The notes under the pieces: model-generated
The model's input: the letters and a program-made list of their open reading frames with translations, nothing else
The model's database searches: none
What the model was told of the DNA's origin: nothing
In this document: positions 1-7,332 of the stretch, one piece after another
How positions within the stretch are numbered: the stretch's first letter is position 1
How the letters are laid out: every line of letters begins with the position of its first letter
Made by a program: the position numbers and the translations under genes
IMG/VR virus record: IMGVR_UViG_3300010885_008217
Span: 1 to 32,740 of that record
DNA: 32,740 nucleotides
DNA from: a virus
Strand: one strand, 5' to 3'

Positions 1-414
1 GAAGATGCTCGCAAAGCAGGTACCAAGAACTTAGACAAGTTTCCTAAAAACATGTTATTTGCTCGTGCAATGAGCAATGGAGTTAAATGGTTTACTCCAG
101 ATATCTATGAAATGCCAGTTTACGTTCCTGAAGAAATGGCACAAGTTACTGAAGAAGATGTGCAAGCGGTTGAAGTGAAAGCAGCAACAACACCAACACC
201 TAACTTAGTAACCTTGAATGATGAGCAGTTCGCTGCCATGATGGTAAAAATAAAGGCTGGAGGATTTCTTAAAGATGGCGTTACCTTAGTACGTGATTGG
301 GCAATAGCTAATTGTCAATTTACACCTGATCAGATATTACAGTTTACTCCTGAAGGTAGCGGAACAGTTAAAGTATCTGATGCTAATTCATTCAACAACG
401 ATTTCGAATTATAA
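1..414 (+). CDS. RecT-like recombinase, C-terminal part (cut by window edge)
   Basis: The reading frame is open from base 1 and encodes 137 residues before the stop. It begins EDARKAGTKN, followed by a KFPKNMLFARAMSNGVKW segment. This matches the pattern seen in phage RecT-family single-strand annealing proteins, where an 'EDAk+AG' stretch precedes 'yP..mL.aRA'. The first ATG, at 52, lies within this conserved block, so it is not the true start. The N-terminal part is at 32400-32740, and joining the two would give a protein of about 242 residues. The C-terminal half is rich in acidic residues and T/P. It heads a module with a coiled-coil protein, an exonuclease and an SSB-like protein, as expected for phage homologous recombination. 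The family assignment is by motif resemblance, not by search. Confidence 0.65.
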   Translation, partial: EDARKAGTKNLDKFPKNMLFARAMSNGVKWFTPDIYEMPVYVPEEMAQVTEEDVQAVEVKAATTPTPNLVTLNDEQFAAMMVKIKAGGFLKDGVTLVRDWAIANCQFTPDQILQFTPEGSGTVKVSDANSFNNDFEL

Positions 415-425
415 ACCATTTAACC

Positions 426-1466
426 ATGAATCAATTAACAACAATCCAACAAGGCTGGCTAAAGCTTGCCGAAATCAGAATCGATTTATTTGAAAGGCTA
501 AAGCTTGATGAACTTGCCTGCCAAGCAGAACTAAAGGACTTCGAGAAATTGCCATTGGAACGCATGCAGGCTAATCTTCGCAACGTTAAACACTTCTTAT
601 CCGAAGCCAAGCGCAAGCGTTTAGACTTCACCAGGATGATTGATGACAAACTAAGTCAACCGAGTATGGAGTTTGAGAAGCGTATGGCTGCCATGATTGA
701 TGAAGCTAGTAAACTTGAACTAGCTGCAAGATTAGACATCGAGAGCAAGGCTATTGAATCGCAGTTATTGCAGAACGAGATAGCGCAATTTAAGGCTCAT
801 GTAATTAACGAATGGATAAGGATAGCACATGAGTATAGGTCCAACCTTCAGAAGATAATTGATTCAAGTTACATCAACTGCATCAAAGCAAAGAATCCAG
901 TTGAGCAAGTTCCTGCAATGGTATCTGATTTGAAAGTAATTTTGTCTAAGATTGCACTTGGTAATTTTCAGAAATTTGATACAAGGTTAATAACGGACCA
1001 ACAAGCATTGGAAATATTCCATAGTATTGATAAATATGATCCAATATTCGATTTACCATACTATCAAGGACAAGTTGATGTAATATTCAGGATGTATGCT
1101 CATGATCTTGCTAACGCTGAATCCTTAGCTAAACTTGAACAAGCACAAAAACTTCGTGTTGCAGCTGCCGAGCAGGAACTTGCTGCCGATATTGCGACGA
1201 ATACGCTAATTGCACAAGCAGAAACTTTGATCGTTGATACACCTAAAGTCAAGCGTGAAATAAAAATTGTAGTTGTAGAATCCGAAGCATGGGCAATGGC
1301 AGTGATGAGTAATTTTATGAAAGTATGGCAAGATGTGAACTATCGAGTTAAAGTCAAATCATGGGCGAAGTTATCCATTGGTCAAATGGCTGAGGCACTT
1401 GCTAAACATATTTCTGAAACTGGTGAAACATTTGCTAACTTGACAACCGAGGAAGTATGCAAGTAA
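426..1466 (+). CDS. Predicted coiled-coil protein of the recombination module, function unknown
   Basis: This 346-residue protein is rich in K, E, A and L. Long heptad-like stretches lie at about residues 15-140 and 225-265, which predicts an elongated helical protein. No catalytic motif was recognised. It starts 11 bases after the RecT-like gene and its last 10 bases overlap the exonuclease start, so it is very probably co-translated with them. Position alone suggests a role in recombination or replication, for example as an accessory to annealase and exonuclease. Alternatives are a DNA-end binding or SMC-like accessory protein. The last ~70 residues (from about EIKIVVVESEAW) look like a separate compact domain. 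The gene is certain; its function is not known. Confidence 0.8.
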   Translation: MNQLTTIQQGWLKLAEIRIDLFERLKLDELACQAELKDFEKLPLERMQANLRNVKHFLSEAKRKRLDFTRMIDDKLSQPSMEFEKRMAAMIDEASKLELAARLDIESKAIESQLLQNEIAQFKAHVINEWIRIAHEYRSNLQKIIDSSYINCIKAKNPVEQVPAMVSDLKVILSKIALGNFQKFDTRLITDQQALEIFHSIDKYDPIFDLPYYQGQVDVIFRMYAHDLANAESLAKLEQAQKLRVAAAEQELAADIATNTLIAQAETLIVDTPKVKREIKIVVVESEAWAMAVMSNFMKVWQDVNYRVKVKSWAKLSIGQMAEALAKHISETGETFANLTTEEVCK

Positions 1467-2026
1467 AAAACATTCAACTTTACAAAAATATTGACTTCGA
1501 ATCTTATCAATCTAAAGAAGGTCATTCATACAGTTCAATTAAGAACAGTGATGCAGAACCATTCAAGCAGACTTATAAGATGCAACTTGGTACTGAGGTA
1601 CATAACTACTTGTTAGAACCTAAGACTTACCAGCATGAACGTAGGGAGTTAATTGTACCTATTGCTCAGGCTGCTTACGATGTCATAGGGCAAGCCTTGC
1701 CGTTCCTTGATACTGAACTTAGTGTTACTGCTGACTTCGAACATGATGGCTTTACAATGGGTTATCGTGGTCGCGTTGACATGGTTCGCAGTGGTAAAGT
1801 TGTAGTGGATCTGAAAATATCAGAAATGCCATTAGCGAAGTCAATACCTTACTTCGGTTATGATAAGCAATTAACTGGGTACTGCTTGGCTACCATGTGC
1901 AACGTTGGAATAATTATCAGAGTGAATCCAAAAACAAGGCATACAGAAAGAGTAGTCATCAAGCAAGACATTACATGGTGGGAACAAAAAGTTTTAGAAT
2001 TAGGAATACCAAATGAATTTTATTAA
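1457..2026 (+). CDS. RecE/lambda-exonuclease-like PD-(D/E)XK nuclease
   Basis: The protein has 189 residues and the layout of phage RecE-type (DUF3799-like) exonucleases. An entry motif GTEVHNYLLEP lies at residues 45-55 and includes the family histidine H49. The catalytic core is GYRGRVD (102-108, metal-binding D108) followed by VVVDLK (115-120, D118 and K120). A helix YDKQLTGYCLA (135-145) supplies the conserved Q/Y positions. Such enzymes resect dsDNA ends to give 3' single strands for a RecT-type partner, and that partner gene is just upstream. At 189 residues it is shorter than lambda Exo (226) or the RecE core. It overlaps the coiled-coil gene by 10 bases. Nuclease class is well supported; exact polarity is inferred. 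Confidence 0.8.
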   Translation: MQVKNIQLYKNIDFESYQSKEGHSYSSIKNSDAEPFKQTYKMQLGTEVHNYLLEPKTYQHERRELIVPIAQAAYDVIGQALPFLDTELSVTADFEHDGFTMGYRGRVDMVRSGKVVVDLKISEMPLAKSIPYFGYDKQLTGYCLATMCNVGIIIRVNPKTRHTERVVIKQDITWWEQKVLELGIPNEFY

Positions 2027-2027
2027 T

Positions 2028-2180
2028 ATGAACAAAATAGAAGTAGTAATTAATCAAATAGAATCATTAATAAATGTTAAAATAAAACAAAAAACTATTT
2101 TAATAGCAGAAATTAATGAACTTGAAACTATGTTAAACATAGTAGAAAAAATTAAAAATGATAATTCTATACCTAATTAA
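2028..2180 (+). CDS. Small coiled-coil protein, paralogue of the gene at 5034
   Basis: A 50-residue protein begins one base after the exonuclease stop (TAA, T, ATG). It is highly charged with an I/L/K/E heptad pattern, consistent with a short coiled coil. It aligns without gaps over all 50 residues with the first 50 residues of the protein at 5034-5234. Both start MNKIE, both carry an LI-x-EIN motif at 25-30, and both end in IPN at 48-50. This paralogy supports the gene being real despite its size. No function is recognised. Confidence 0.7.
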   Translation: MNKIEVVINQIESLINVKIKQKTILIAEINELETMLNIVEKIKNDNSIPN

Positions 2181-2202
2181 TTAACAAACAAAAACAACAA
2201 TT

Positions 2203-2481
2203 ATGATTGTAATTGACATCTGCCTCAGCGACATTCCCGAGTGGAGTAGAAAGAAAGCCAACAATGGCAAAGTTTACGCGAAGTTTTGCATCGCAGAACG
2301 TAAGGAAAAAGACAAGTTCGACAACACACACACAGTGTACATGAACCCAACTAAAGAGCAACGCGAAGCTAAAGAAGCGAAGCACTACGTTGGCAATGGT
2401 AAGCAGTTAGTATTTAACGCTCAGGCACTAGTGCAACAAGATGCGCCGAGAACCAATGACATGGAATCACTGCCATTTTAA
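2203..2481 (+). CDS. SSB-like single-stranded DNA-binding protein
   Basis: The 92-residue protein opens with a beta-strand-rich segment (MIVIDICLSDIPEW) and continues with a K/R/N-rich OB-fold-like region. It ends DMESLPF, which resembles the C-terminal tip of bacterial SSB proteins (acidic residues followed by PF) that recruits recombination and replication partners. Similar short proteins of this style are found next to recombinases in Bacteroidota phages. Its position between the exonuclease and a helicase fits a role coating single strands for annealing. It is shorter than cellular SSB. Assignment relies on the C-terminal tip and context; an unrelated small nucleic-acid-binding protein is possible. 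Confidence 0.55.
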   Translation: MIVIDICLSDIPEWSRKKANNGKVYAKFCIAERKEKDKFDNTHTVYMNPTKEQREAKEAKHYVGNGKQLVFNAQALVQQDAPRTNDMESLPF

Positions 2482-2492
2482 TCTTAACCAAC

Positions 2493-2517
2493 AAGGCTGG
2501 GCAATGGGTCCAGCCTT
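2493..2517 (+). other. Perfect 8-bp hairpin between SSB-like and helicase genes
   Basis: AAGGCTGG (2493-2500) and CCAGCCTT (2510-2517) form a perfect stem with a 9-base loop. No T-run follows, so it is unlikely to be an intrinsic terminator. It sits 15 bases before the ATG of the next gene. It could be an RNA processing or mRNA-stabilising element, or a translational control structure. Confidence 0.5.
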
Positions 2518-2531
2518 AAATAAACAACAAC

Positions 2532-4694
2532 ATGAACTATAACGAATTTTTAGAAATCAAAAAAAAGACAATAATCCAAAGTGGATTTGAAGTTAATCAA
2601 GATCAACTTAATTACAATTTATTCCCATTTCAGAAGTTTATTGTTCAGCGTGCATTGAAGGCTGGCAAGTATGCAATATTTGCAGATTGCGGATTAGGAA
2701 AAACTTTAATGCAGTTAACATGGGCAGAGCAAGTTGTAAGAAAAACAAATAAGCCAGTATTAATACTTGCACCTTTGGCAGTTGTCGGACAAACTAAGCA
2801 GGAAGGTTTGAAGTTTGGAATAAATATGAGTAACATATTTGTTTACAATTACGAACAAATAAACAATTTAGACTGCTCAATTTATAGCGGTATTGTACTT
2901 GATGAATCTTCCATCTTAAAAAACTATGAAGGTGAAACAAAGAAGTTGATTATTGATAACTTTAAATTCACTCCTTACAAGTTAGCTTGTACTGCTACAC
3001 CTTCACCAAATGATCCGATGGAACTTGGTAATCATTCTGAGTTCTTAGACATTATGAGCAGAAATGAGATGCTTGCCATGTACTTTGTGCATGATGGCGG
3101 TGAAACTGCTAAATGGAGATTGAAAGGGCATGCAGTTAAGTTGTTTTATCAATTTATTGGAACTTGGGCAATAATGCTTAACAAGCCACAAGACATCGGA
3201 TTTGAAATGACTGGGTATTCTTTGCCTGAATTAAAGCTAATTGAGAAACAAATAATAACTGCCAATAGAGATAATGGGCAATTATTCAATGATGCTATAA
3301 TTTCAGCTACTAACTTCAATCAAGAATTAAGACTTACCAAATTAGAAAGACTTGAAGAAGTTGTAAACATTATTAAAAATAATCCAAGTGAAAACTACAT
3401 TATTTGGATAAAACAAAATGAAGAAGGCGAAGCATTAAAAAAGTTATTACCTGAAGCAGTAGAAGTTAAAGGTTCTGATTCAAACGAATGGAAAGAATCT
3501 AAACTACTTGGATTTGCAAATAATGAATTTAGAATATTAATTACAAAAACAAAGATTGCATCTTTTGGTATGAATTATCAGAATTGCAGAAATCAAATAT
3601 TTGCATCATTAGACTTTTCATTTGAAGGATTATATCAAGCCATAAGAAGATCATATCGTTTTGGACAAAAAGAGATAGTTAATATCTATTTAATTACAAC
3701 TGATACAATGGCAAACGTTAAACAAGCAATAGACAACAAACAAAAACAATTTGAGATTATGCAAGATGAAATGAGCAAAGCAATAAATGCTAACTTAAAC
3801 AATGAAATGATGAAAACAACATCATACAATATTGATGCAATTAACAATGAATTTTACAATATCCAGCGTGGTGATTGTGTAGAATTGATTAAAAATGTAC
3901 CTGATGAATCAGTAGGTTTTTCTATATTCTCTCCGCCATTTGCAGAACTTTATACTTATTCTAATCATATTGAGGATATGGGTAATAGTTCAGACTATAA
4001 TCAATTTTTAACGCAATTCTCATTTTTGATTAAAGAACTATTCAGAGTTGTTCAATCAGGTAGAAATGTTGCAGTACATTGCATGGACCTACCTATTCAG
4101 AAAGGAAAGCATGGTTTTATAGGATTGAGAGATTTCAGCGGATTGATTTTAAAAGCATTTGAAGAATCAGGATTTATATATCATTCAAGAGTTACCATTT
4201 GGAAAGATCCAGTAGTTGAAATGCAAAGGACCAAAGCACTCGGATTACTTCATAAGCAAGTAAAGAAGGATTCTACAATGAGCAGAGTAGGAATACCTGA
4301 TTATTTAATGATATTCAGAAAAGATGGTGAAAGAAGTAATCCAGTAACAAGCACTGATATACCAGTTGATTTATGGCAGAAATACGCATCACCAGTTTGG
4401 ATGGATATTAACTACGGGAATACTTTACAAGGATTTAGAAACGGAAGGGATGCAAACGATGAAAAGCATATTTGTCCTTTACAACTTGAAACAATAGAAA
4501 GAGCAATACATTTGTACACTAATGTAAATGATACAGTATTAACTCCGTTCATGGGTATTGGCTCAGAAGTTTTTCAAGCAGTTAAAATGAATCGCAAGGG
4601 AATAGGATTTGAACTTAAGCAATCTTATTATGACCTTGCTAAAAAGAATCTTCAATCATTAATGGAAACTAAAAAACAAACAACTTTATTCTAA
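2532..4694 (+). CDS. Fused superfamily 2 helicase and DNA methyltransferase
   Basis: Residues about 30-400 form an SNF2-like SF2 helicase. Walker A ADCGLGKT is at 51-58, motif II LDESS at 123-127, motif III TATPSP at 154-159, motif V near TKIASFGMNYQ at 340-350, and motif VI QAIRRSYRFGQ at 369-379. After a charged linker, residues about 440-715 form a beta-class amino-methyltransferase. Motif IV SPPF is at 467-470, a HICPLQ segment at 646-651, and the SAM-binding motif I FMGIGSE at 673-679. SPPF-type enzymes are N4-cytosine or N6-adenine methylases. All key helicase and methylase motifs are present, so both halves look active. No restriction endonuclease gene is adjacent. Likely roles are protecting phage DNA from host restriction with ATP-driven translocation, or replication-linked remodelling. 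The stop overlaps the next start (TAATG). Confidence 0.85.
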   Translation: MNYNEFLEIKKKTIIQSGFEVNQDQLNYNLFPFQKFIVQRALKAGKYAIFADCGLGKTLMQLTWAEQVVRKTNKPVLILAPLAVVGQTKQEGLKFGINMSNIFVYNYEQINNLDCSIYSGIVLDESSILKNYEGETKKLIIDNFKFTPYKLACTATPSPNDPMELGNHSEFLDIMSRNEMLAMYFVHDGGETAKWRLKGHAVKLFYQFIGTWAIMLNKPQDIGFEMTGYSLPELKLIEKQIITANRDNGQLFNDAIISATNFNQELRLTKLERLEEVVNIIKNNPSENYIIWIKQNEEGEALKKLLPEAVEVKGSDSNEWKESKLLGFANNEFRILITKTKIASFGMNYQNCRNQIFASLDFSFEGLYQAIRRSYRFGQKEIVNIYLITTDTMANVKQAIDNKQKQFEIMQDEMSKAINANLNNEMMKTTSYNIDAINNEFYNIQRGDCVELIKNVPDESVGFSIFSPPFAELYTYSNHIEDMGNSSDYNQFLTQFSFLIKELFRVVQSGRNVAVHCMDLPIQKGKHGFIGLRDFSGLILKAFEESGFIYHSRVTIWKDPVVEMQRTKALGLLHKQVKKDSTMSRVGIPDYLMIFRKDGERSNPVTSTDIPVDLWQKYASPVWMDINYGNTLQGFRNGRDANDEKHICPLQLETIERAIHLYTNVNDTVLTPFMGIGSEVFQAVKMNRKGIGFELKQSYYDLAKKNLQSLMETKKQTTLF

Positions 4695-5047
4695 TGAGAT
4701 CATCCATCGTACAAGCAATACAACATCTTAAGCAAGCAGAGGAGTTCATGAATGACTTTATCAGACAAGCACCCAGCACTCGTGGCGCAGTCATCTTCGA
4801 TGGTTATTCACGGAAAATCAAATGGATTCTTCGTGATATAATTACCTTTCCATACTTCACCGATGAAGTAAGGCTCGGCATCAAAACTGAGATTGAATCA
4901 GATGCCTTCGCGGTTGAAGCAATACACGATAAGATTCCACTATTGAATCCTGAACAAAGAGCAATGCTTGAAGAACTCGTTGAAGATATGTTAGCAGGTA
5001 AAACTATTGAAATAAAAATAAAAACAAAAAACGATGAACAAAATTGA
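4694..5047 (+). CDS. Conserved-looking phage protein, function unknown
   Basis: The protein has 117 residues, is predicted mostly helical, and has an acidic C-terminal half (IPLLNPEQRAMLEELVEDML at about 82-101) followed by a lysine-rich end. It starts on the A of the preceding stop codon (TAATG), so it is translationally coupled to the helicase-methylase. It overlaps the next gene by 14 bases. No enzyme motif or membrane segment was recognised. Because of the coupling it may act with the fusion protein, but this is inference only. Confidence 0.75.
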   Translation: MRSSIVQAIQHLKQAEEFMNDFIRQAPSTRGAVIFDGYSRKIKWILRDIITFPYFTDEVRLGIKTEIESDAFAVEAIHDKIPLLNPEQRAMLEELVEDMLAGKTIEIKIKTKNDEQN

Positions 5048-5234
5048 AAGAGCGATTTATGAAGTTAATCTCAAATTGAAAGATTTAGAGAGAATAAGGA
5101 CAAATTTGATAGGAGAAATTAATGCCTTTAAGGATTTTTTAGATACTCTTGAAGTCATAAAAGATAATAAAGATATTCCAAACGAAGAAAAACAGGTAAG
5201 TGAAACATTTTTAAATTCAGACAAAACAAAATAA
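5034..5234 (+). CDS. Small coiled-coil protein, paralogue of the gene at 2028
   Basis: A 66-residue charged helical protein whose first 50 residues align without gaps to the 50-residue protein at 2028-2180 (shared MNKIE start, LI-x-EIN at 25-30, IPN at 48-50). It carries an extra 16-residue tail ending DKTK. It overlaps the preceding gene by 14 bases and ends one base before the next ATG. The pair probably arose by duplication within this genome or an ancestor. Function unknown; a small oligomeric adaptor or inhibitor is possible. Confidence 0.7.
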   Translation: MNKIERAIYEVNLKLKDLERIRTNLIGEINAFKDFLDTLEVIKDNKDIPNEEKQVSETFLNSDKTK

Positions 5235-5235
5235 C

Positions 5236-5436
5236 ATGACACAACAAACAATGAGAGAAAAATTATTAGAATATTGTTACGAGAATCAAAAAGATTATGT
5301 CCATGTAACAAGCCAAAGAGAATTTGAATGTCTTATAGCATTAGTTGAGGATGGTGATATAACAACATTTGAAGAATTAGCCACCTATGGAATGGAAACA
5401 ACATTTTTAAAAGAACAAATAAATAAAAACAAATAA
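5236..5436 (+). CDS. Small accessory protein, first member of the 'M(A/T)Q-QT' array
   Basis: The protein has 66 residues, starts MTQQTMREKLLEY and is acidic. Its ATG is one base after the previous stop, inside a TAACATGACACAACAAACA cassette that recurs, slightly varied, at the starts of later genes in this array. No known domain was recognised. Its N-terminus, spacing and strand match its neighbours, so it is probably translated. Such short early proteins in phages often act on host targets, but nothing specific shows that here. Confidence 0.65.
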   Translation: MTQQTMREKLLEYCYENQKDYVHVTSQREFECLIALVEDGDITTFEELATYGMETTFLKEQINKNK

Positions 5437-5438
5437 CA

Positions 5439-5669
5439 ATGGCACAACAAACAATGGCACAAGAAAAAGCAGTAGAATTATTTAAAAAATACTATTGTTT
5501 AAGCAACAATTCAAAATCAAAATTAAAAGTAATAGAATATGAAACTGCTAAGCAATGTGCATTAATAGCAGTGGATGAGATACTATCAACTATTGTAAGT
5601 ACACCTACTGATTATGGCGAAAGTTGGACGTATTGGGAACAAGTAAAAGAAGAAATAAATAAATTATAA
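5439..5669 (+). CDS. Small accessory protein of the early array
   Basis: The protein has 76 residues, starts MAQQTMAQEKAVELF and ends YWEQVKEEINKL. The motif AKQCALIAVDEIL in the middle, together with the C-terminal W-E-Q-V-K-x-E-I pattern, is a style I recognise from small unannotated proteins in Bacteroidota phages. The start cassette is duplicated here: ACAATGGCACAA occurs twice, 15 bases apart, so translation could begin at 5439 or 5454. It is separated from its neighbours by 2 bases on each side. Function unknown. Confidence 0.65.
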   Translation: MAQQTMAQEKAVELFKKYYCLSNNSKSKLKVIEYETAKQCALIAVDEILSTIVSTPTDYGESWTYWEQVKEEINKL

Positions 5670-5671
5670 CA

Positions 5672-5890
5672 ATGGCACAAACATCAGTAGATTTTTTATG
5701 GAGATGGTGGATGGATAATCCATTTTCATCTTATGAAGAAGGTGTAGAAGCATATCGAAAAGCAAAAAAAATTCATCATCAAGAAATTATAGATTCAGTA
5801 ACATTTGGTCAAAATAATAGCTATATTTTCAAAAAAGACGACACAAAAGCAGCTAAAAAATATTACAAAGAAACATTCAAAAAAAAATAA
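5672..5890 (+). CDS. Small accessory protein of the early array
   Basis: The protein has 72 residues, starts MAQTSVDFLWRWW and ends YYKETFKKK. It has the same overall plan as the product of 6592-6825: a hydrophobic W/L-rich start, a central 'EA..KA+..H..EI' helix and a C-terminal YY-K-x-(T/S)-(F/Y) motif. This suggests the two are diverged paralogues. The start lies in the shared TAACAATGGCACAA cassette, 2 bases after the previous stop. No function is recognised. Confidence 0.65.
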   Translation: MAQTSVDFLWRWWMDNPFSSYEEGVEAYRKAKKIHHQEIIDSVTFGQNNSYIFKKDDTKAAKKYYKETFKKK

Positions 5891-5892
5891 CA

Positions 5893-6366
5893 ATGAATCT
5901 TAAAAATTTAGAAACAAGATTAGACGATGCGTTAAACAATGAAACTAAAGAATCATTAACTCGATGGTTAGGTGCTAAAAGAGATAATGAGCTTGAACAG
6001 TTAGCTAAAAAGCACATTGCAATTTTTTCTGATTGGCAAGGATCAGAAAGTCATGTTAGAAAATTAGCATTTAAAATTGGTTATCAAATAGCAAAAGAAA
6101 ATATAACAAAAGAAATAATTCCACAACAAAATTCAATTCAATGGTTAGTAGAAAACGCAGAGGATTTTTTTGGACATCTTTTATCACCATCTATTATTAA
6201 GGAAGCAGAGGAGATACATCAAAAAGAGATTCAAAATTTTGGAGAATGGTTGTTATCACATGAAATAGTCTTTCTCCATAATACTGAAGAAGGAAAAATA
6301 TACGATTATTATTGCACTCCATTAACTATGGTAGAATTACATAAAATTTATATAAAAAACAAATAA
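5893..6366 (+). CDS. Two-part accessory protein with an embedded array-type domain
   Basis: The protein has 157 residues. The first ~70 form a charged helical domain (from MNLKNLETRLDDALNN to about KIGYQIAKE). From about residue 77 the sequence QQNSIQWLVENAEDFFG, continuing to EAEEIHQKEI, resembles the start of the product of 6592-6825 (QQTAVEYLVDK to EAKEMEYNQI). It therefore looks like a fusion of a new N-terminal domain to an array-family domain. Its own ATG follows the common TAACA junction but lacks the GGCACAACAAAC coding part. Function unknown. Confidence 0.65.
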   Translation: MNLKNLETRLDDALNNETKESLTRWLGAKRDNELEQLAKKHIAIFSDWQGSESHVRKLAFKIGYQIAKENITKEIIPQQNSIQWLVENAEDFFGHLLSPSIIKEAEEIHQKEIQNFGEWLLSHEIVFLHNTEEGKIYDYYCTPLTMVELHKIYIKNK

Positions 6367-6367
6367 C

Positions 6368-6589
6368 ATGACACAAGAAACAGTAAAATTAGAAATTCCA
6401 GAACCAATTACTTTTGAGAACGTAGAATGGGTGTATCAGTTTGATGAAGATGAACCTAAGTTATTAGCAACTCCATTAGATGATACAAAAAAGTTAGTTA
6501 TTGAAATTAACAATACAAGTACATCAAACATTTGCTTTTACGATGGTAATGGTAAAACATTTAAAATATTTGCAAGAGAAAAACAATAA
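6368..6589 (+). CDS. Small acidic accessory protein of the early array
   Basis: The protein has 73 residues, starts MTQETVKLEIPEPITF and is predicted mostly beta. Acidic and aromatic residues dominate the first half, and a C-terminal strand FKIFAREKQ ends the protein. Its start lies in the TAACATGACACAAGAAACA variant of the shared cassette, one base after the previous stop. Unlike its neighbours, the rest does not resemble the helical QQTAVE-type family, so only the start appears shared. Function unknown. Confidence 0.6.
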   Translation: MTQETVKLEIPEPITFENVEWVYQFDEDEPKLLATPLDDTKKLVIEINNTSTSNICFYDGNGKTFKIFAREKQ

Positions 6590-6591
6590 CA

Positions 6592-6825
6592 ATGGCACAA
6601 CAAACGGCAGTAGAATATTTAGTTGATAAAGTATTTGGAAAAAATGGATTAGTACTTTATGCAGAAGTGATTGAAGAAGCAAAGGAAATGGAATACAATC
6701 AAATTGTAAACGCATATCTTCAAAAGCATGCCAAAGGTAATATAGTCAAATGCCTTAAAACATGGGACTTAGCTGATGAATATTACAATAAAACTTATAA
6801 GAATGACACCCAAACAACGCTATAA
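6592..6825 (+). CDS. Small QQTAVEYL-type accessory protein
   Basis: The protein has 77 residues and starts MAQQTAVEYLVDK. A central EVIEEAKEMEYNQIVNAY helix and a C-terminal YYNKTY motif follow. Short proteins with this plan (QQTAVEWL..., ...AKEMEK.QI..., ...YYN.T(F/Y)) are frequent in flavobacterial phages but have no known function. It is the clearest member of the array family and the best reference for the diverged copies at 5672 and 5893. It overlaps the following nuclease gene by 23 bases. Confidence 0.7.
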   Translation: MAQQTAVEYLVDKVFGKNGLVLYAEVIEEAKEMEYNQIVNAYLQKHAKGNIVKCLKTWDLADEYYNKTYKNDTQTTL

Positions 6826-7225
6826 CGCTGCCCATCTGCACTGGCAAGAACAAAAATATCCTGAAGCATTCAAATCAGGATTCACACATGATCCTCAGAT
6901 GCCAGTGGTAACTAAGGCAAACGGCTTAACGAACTATATCGTTAACTACCTTAACTGGATGGGACATCGTGCAACTCGCATAAATGTATCAGGTCGCAAA
7001 GTTAAGGATAAGTGGATAAGATCAACAACAAGGAAAGGAACTGCGGATATTTCAGCGACTATCAATGGCAAATCAGTAATGATTGAAATCAAGATTGGTA
7101 GGGACAAACCATCCCTAGATCAGTTAGCAGAACAAATCAAAGAGCGCAACGCTGGTGGAATCTATGAGTTTATAAGTTCAGTTGATGATTTTTTTTTGTT
7201 ATACGATAAAGTTCTATCTTTGTAG
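6803..7225 (+). CDS. VRR-NUC-type PD-(D/E)XK nuclease
   Basis: The protein has 140 residues counted from the ATG at 6803 (MTPKQRYNAAH); a longer frame from 6776 is open but less likely. The nuclease core is GTADI at 79-83 (metal-binding D82), MIEIKIG at 93-99 (E95, K97) and QLAEQ at 107-111. That is the G-x-x-D, E-x-K and Q pattern of VRR-NUC proteins, which include stand-alone phage Holliday-junction or structure-specific nucleases. It closes the early cluster and precedes the primase gene. A role in resolving recombination or replication intermediates is likely. Its coding end contains a promoter-like pair of boxes for the next gene. Confidence 0.75.
   Translation: MTPKQRYNAAHLHWQEQKYPEAFKSGFTHDPQMPVVTKANGLTNYIVNYLNWMGHRATRINVSGRKVKDKWIRSTTRKGTADISATINGKSVMIEIKIGRDKPSLDQLAEQIKERNAGGIYEFISSVDDFFLLYDKVLSL
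7195..7222 (+). promoter_or_regulatory. Candidate Bacteroidota-type promoter for primase
   Basis: TTTG at 7195-7198 and TATCTTTG at 7215-7222 match the TTTG and TANNTTTG boxes of Bacteroidota primary-sigma promoters. The 16-base spacer is slightly short compared with the usual 17-23. It overlaps the end of the nuclease gene and would start a transcript near 7226, about 105 bases before the primase ATG. Confidence 0.5.
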
Positions 7226-7269
7226 GAATTAAAATGTAATTGCAGTACATTTGAATTAAAATTATTTTT

Positions 7270-7320
7270 AACCTGATTGGGGGATGGTCTGCAATGCCTG
7301 AACCTAATCAGGTTTTTTTT
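7270..7320 (+). terminator. Intrinsic terminator or attenuator before primase gene
   Basis: A perfect 9-bp stem, AACCTGATT (7270-7278) with AATCAGGTT (7306-7314), closes a 27-base loop. An eight-T run (7313-7320) begins within the stem's last bases. The primase ATG follows 12 bases later. Because a promoter-like pair of boxes lies upstream, the hairpin would sit in the primase leader as well as ending the early operon, so it could be an attenuator. Confidence 0.6.
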
Positions 7321-7332
7321 ATCTTTATTTTT

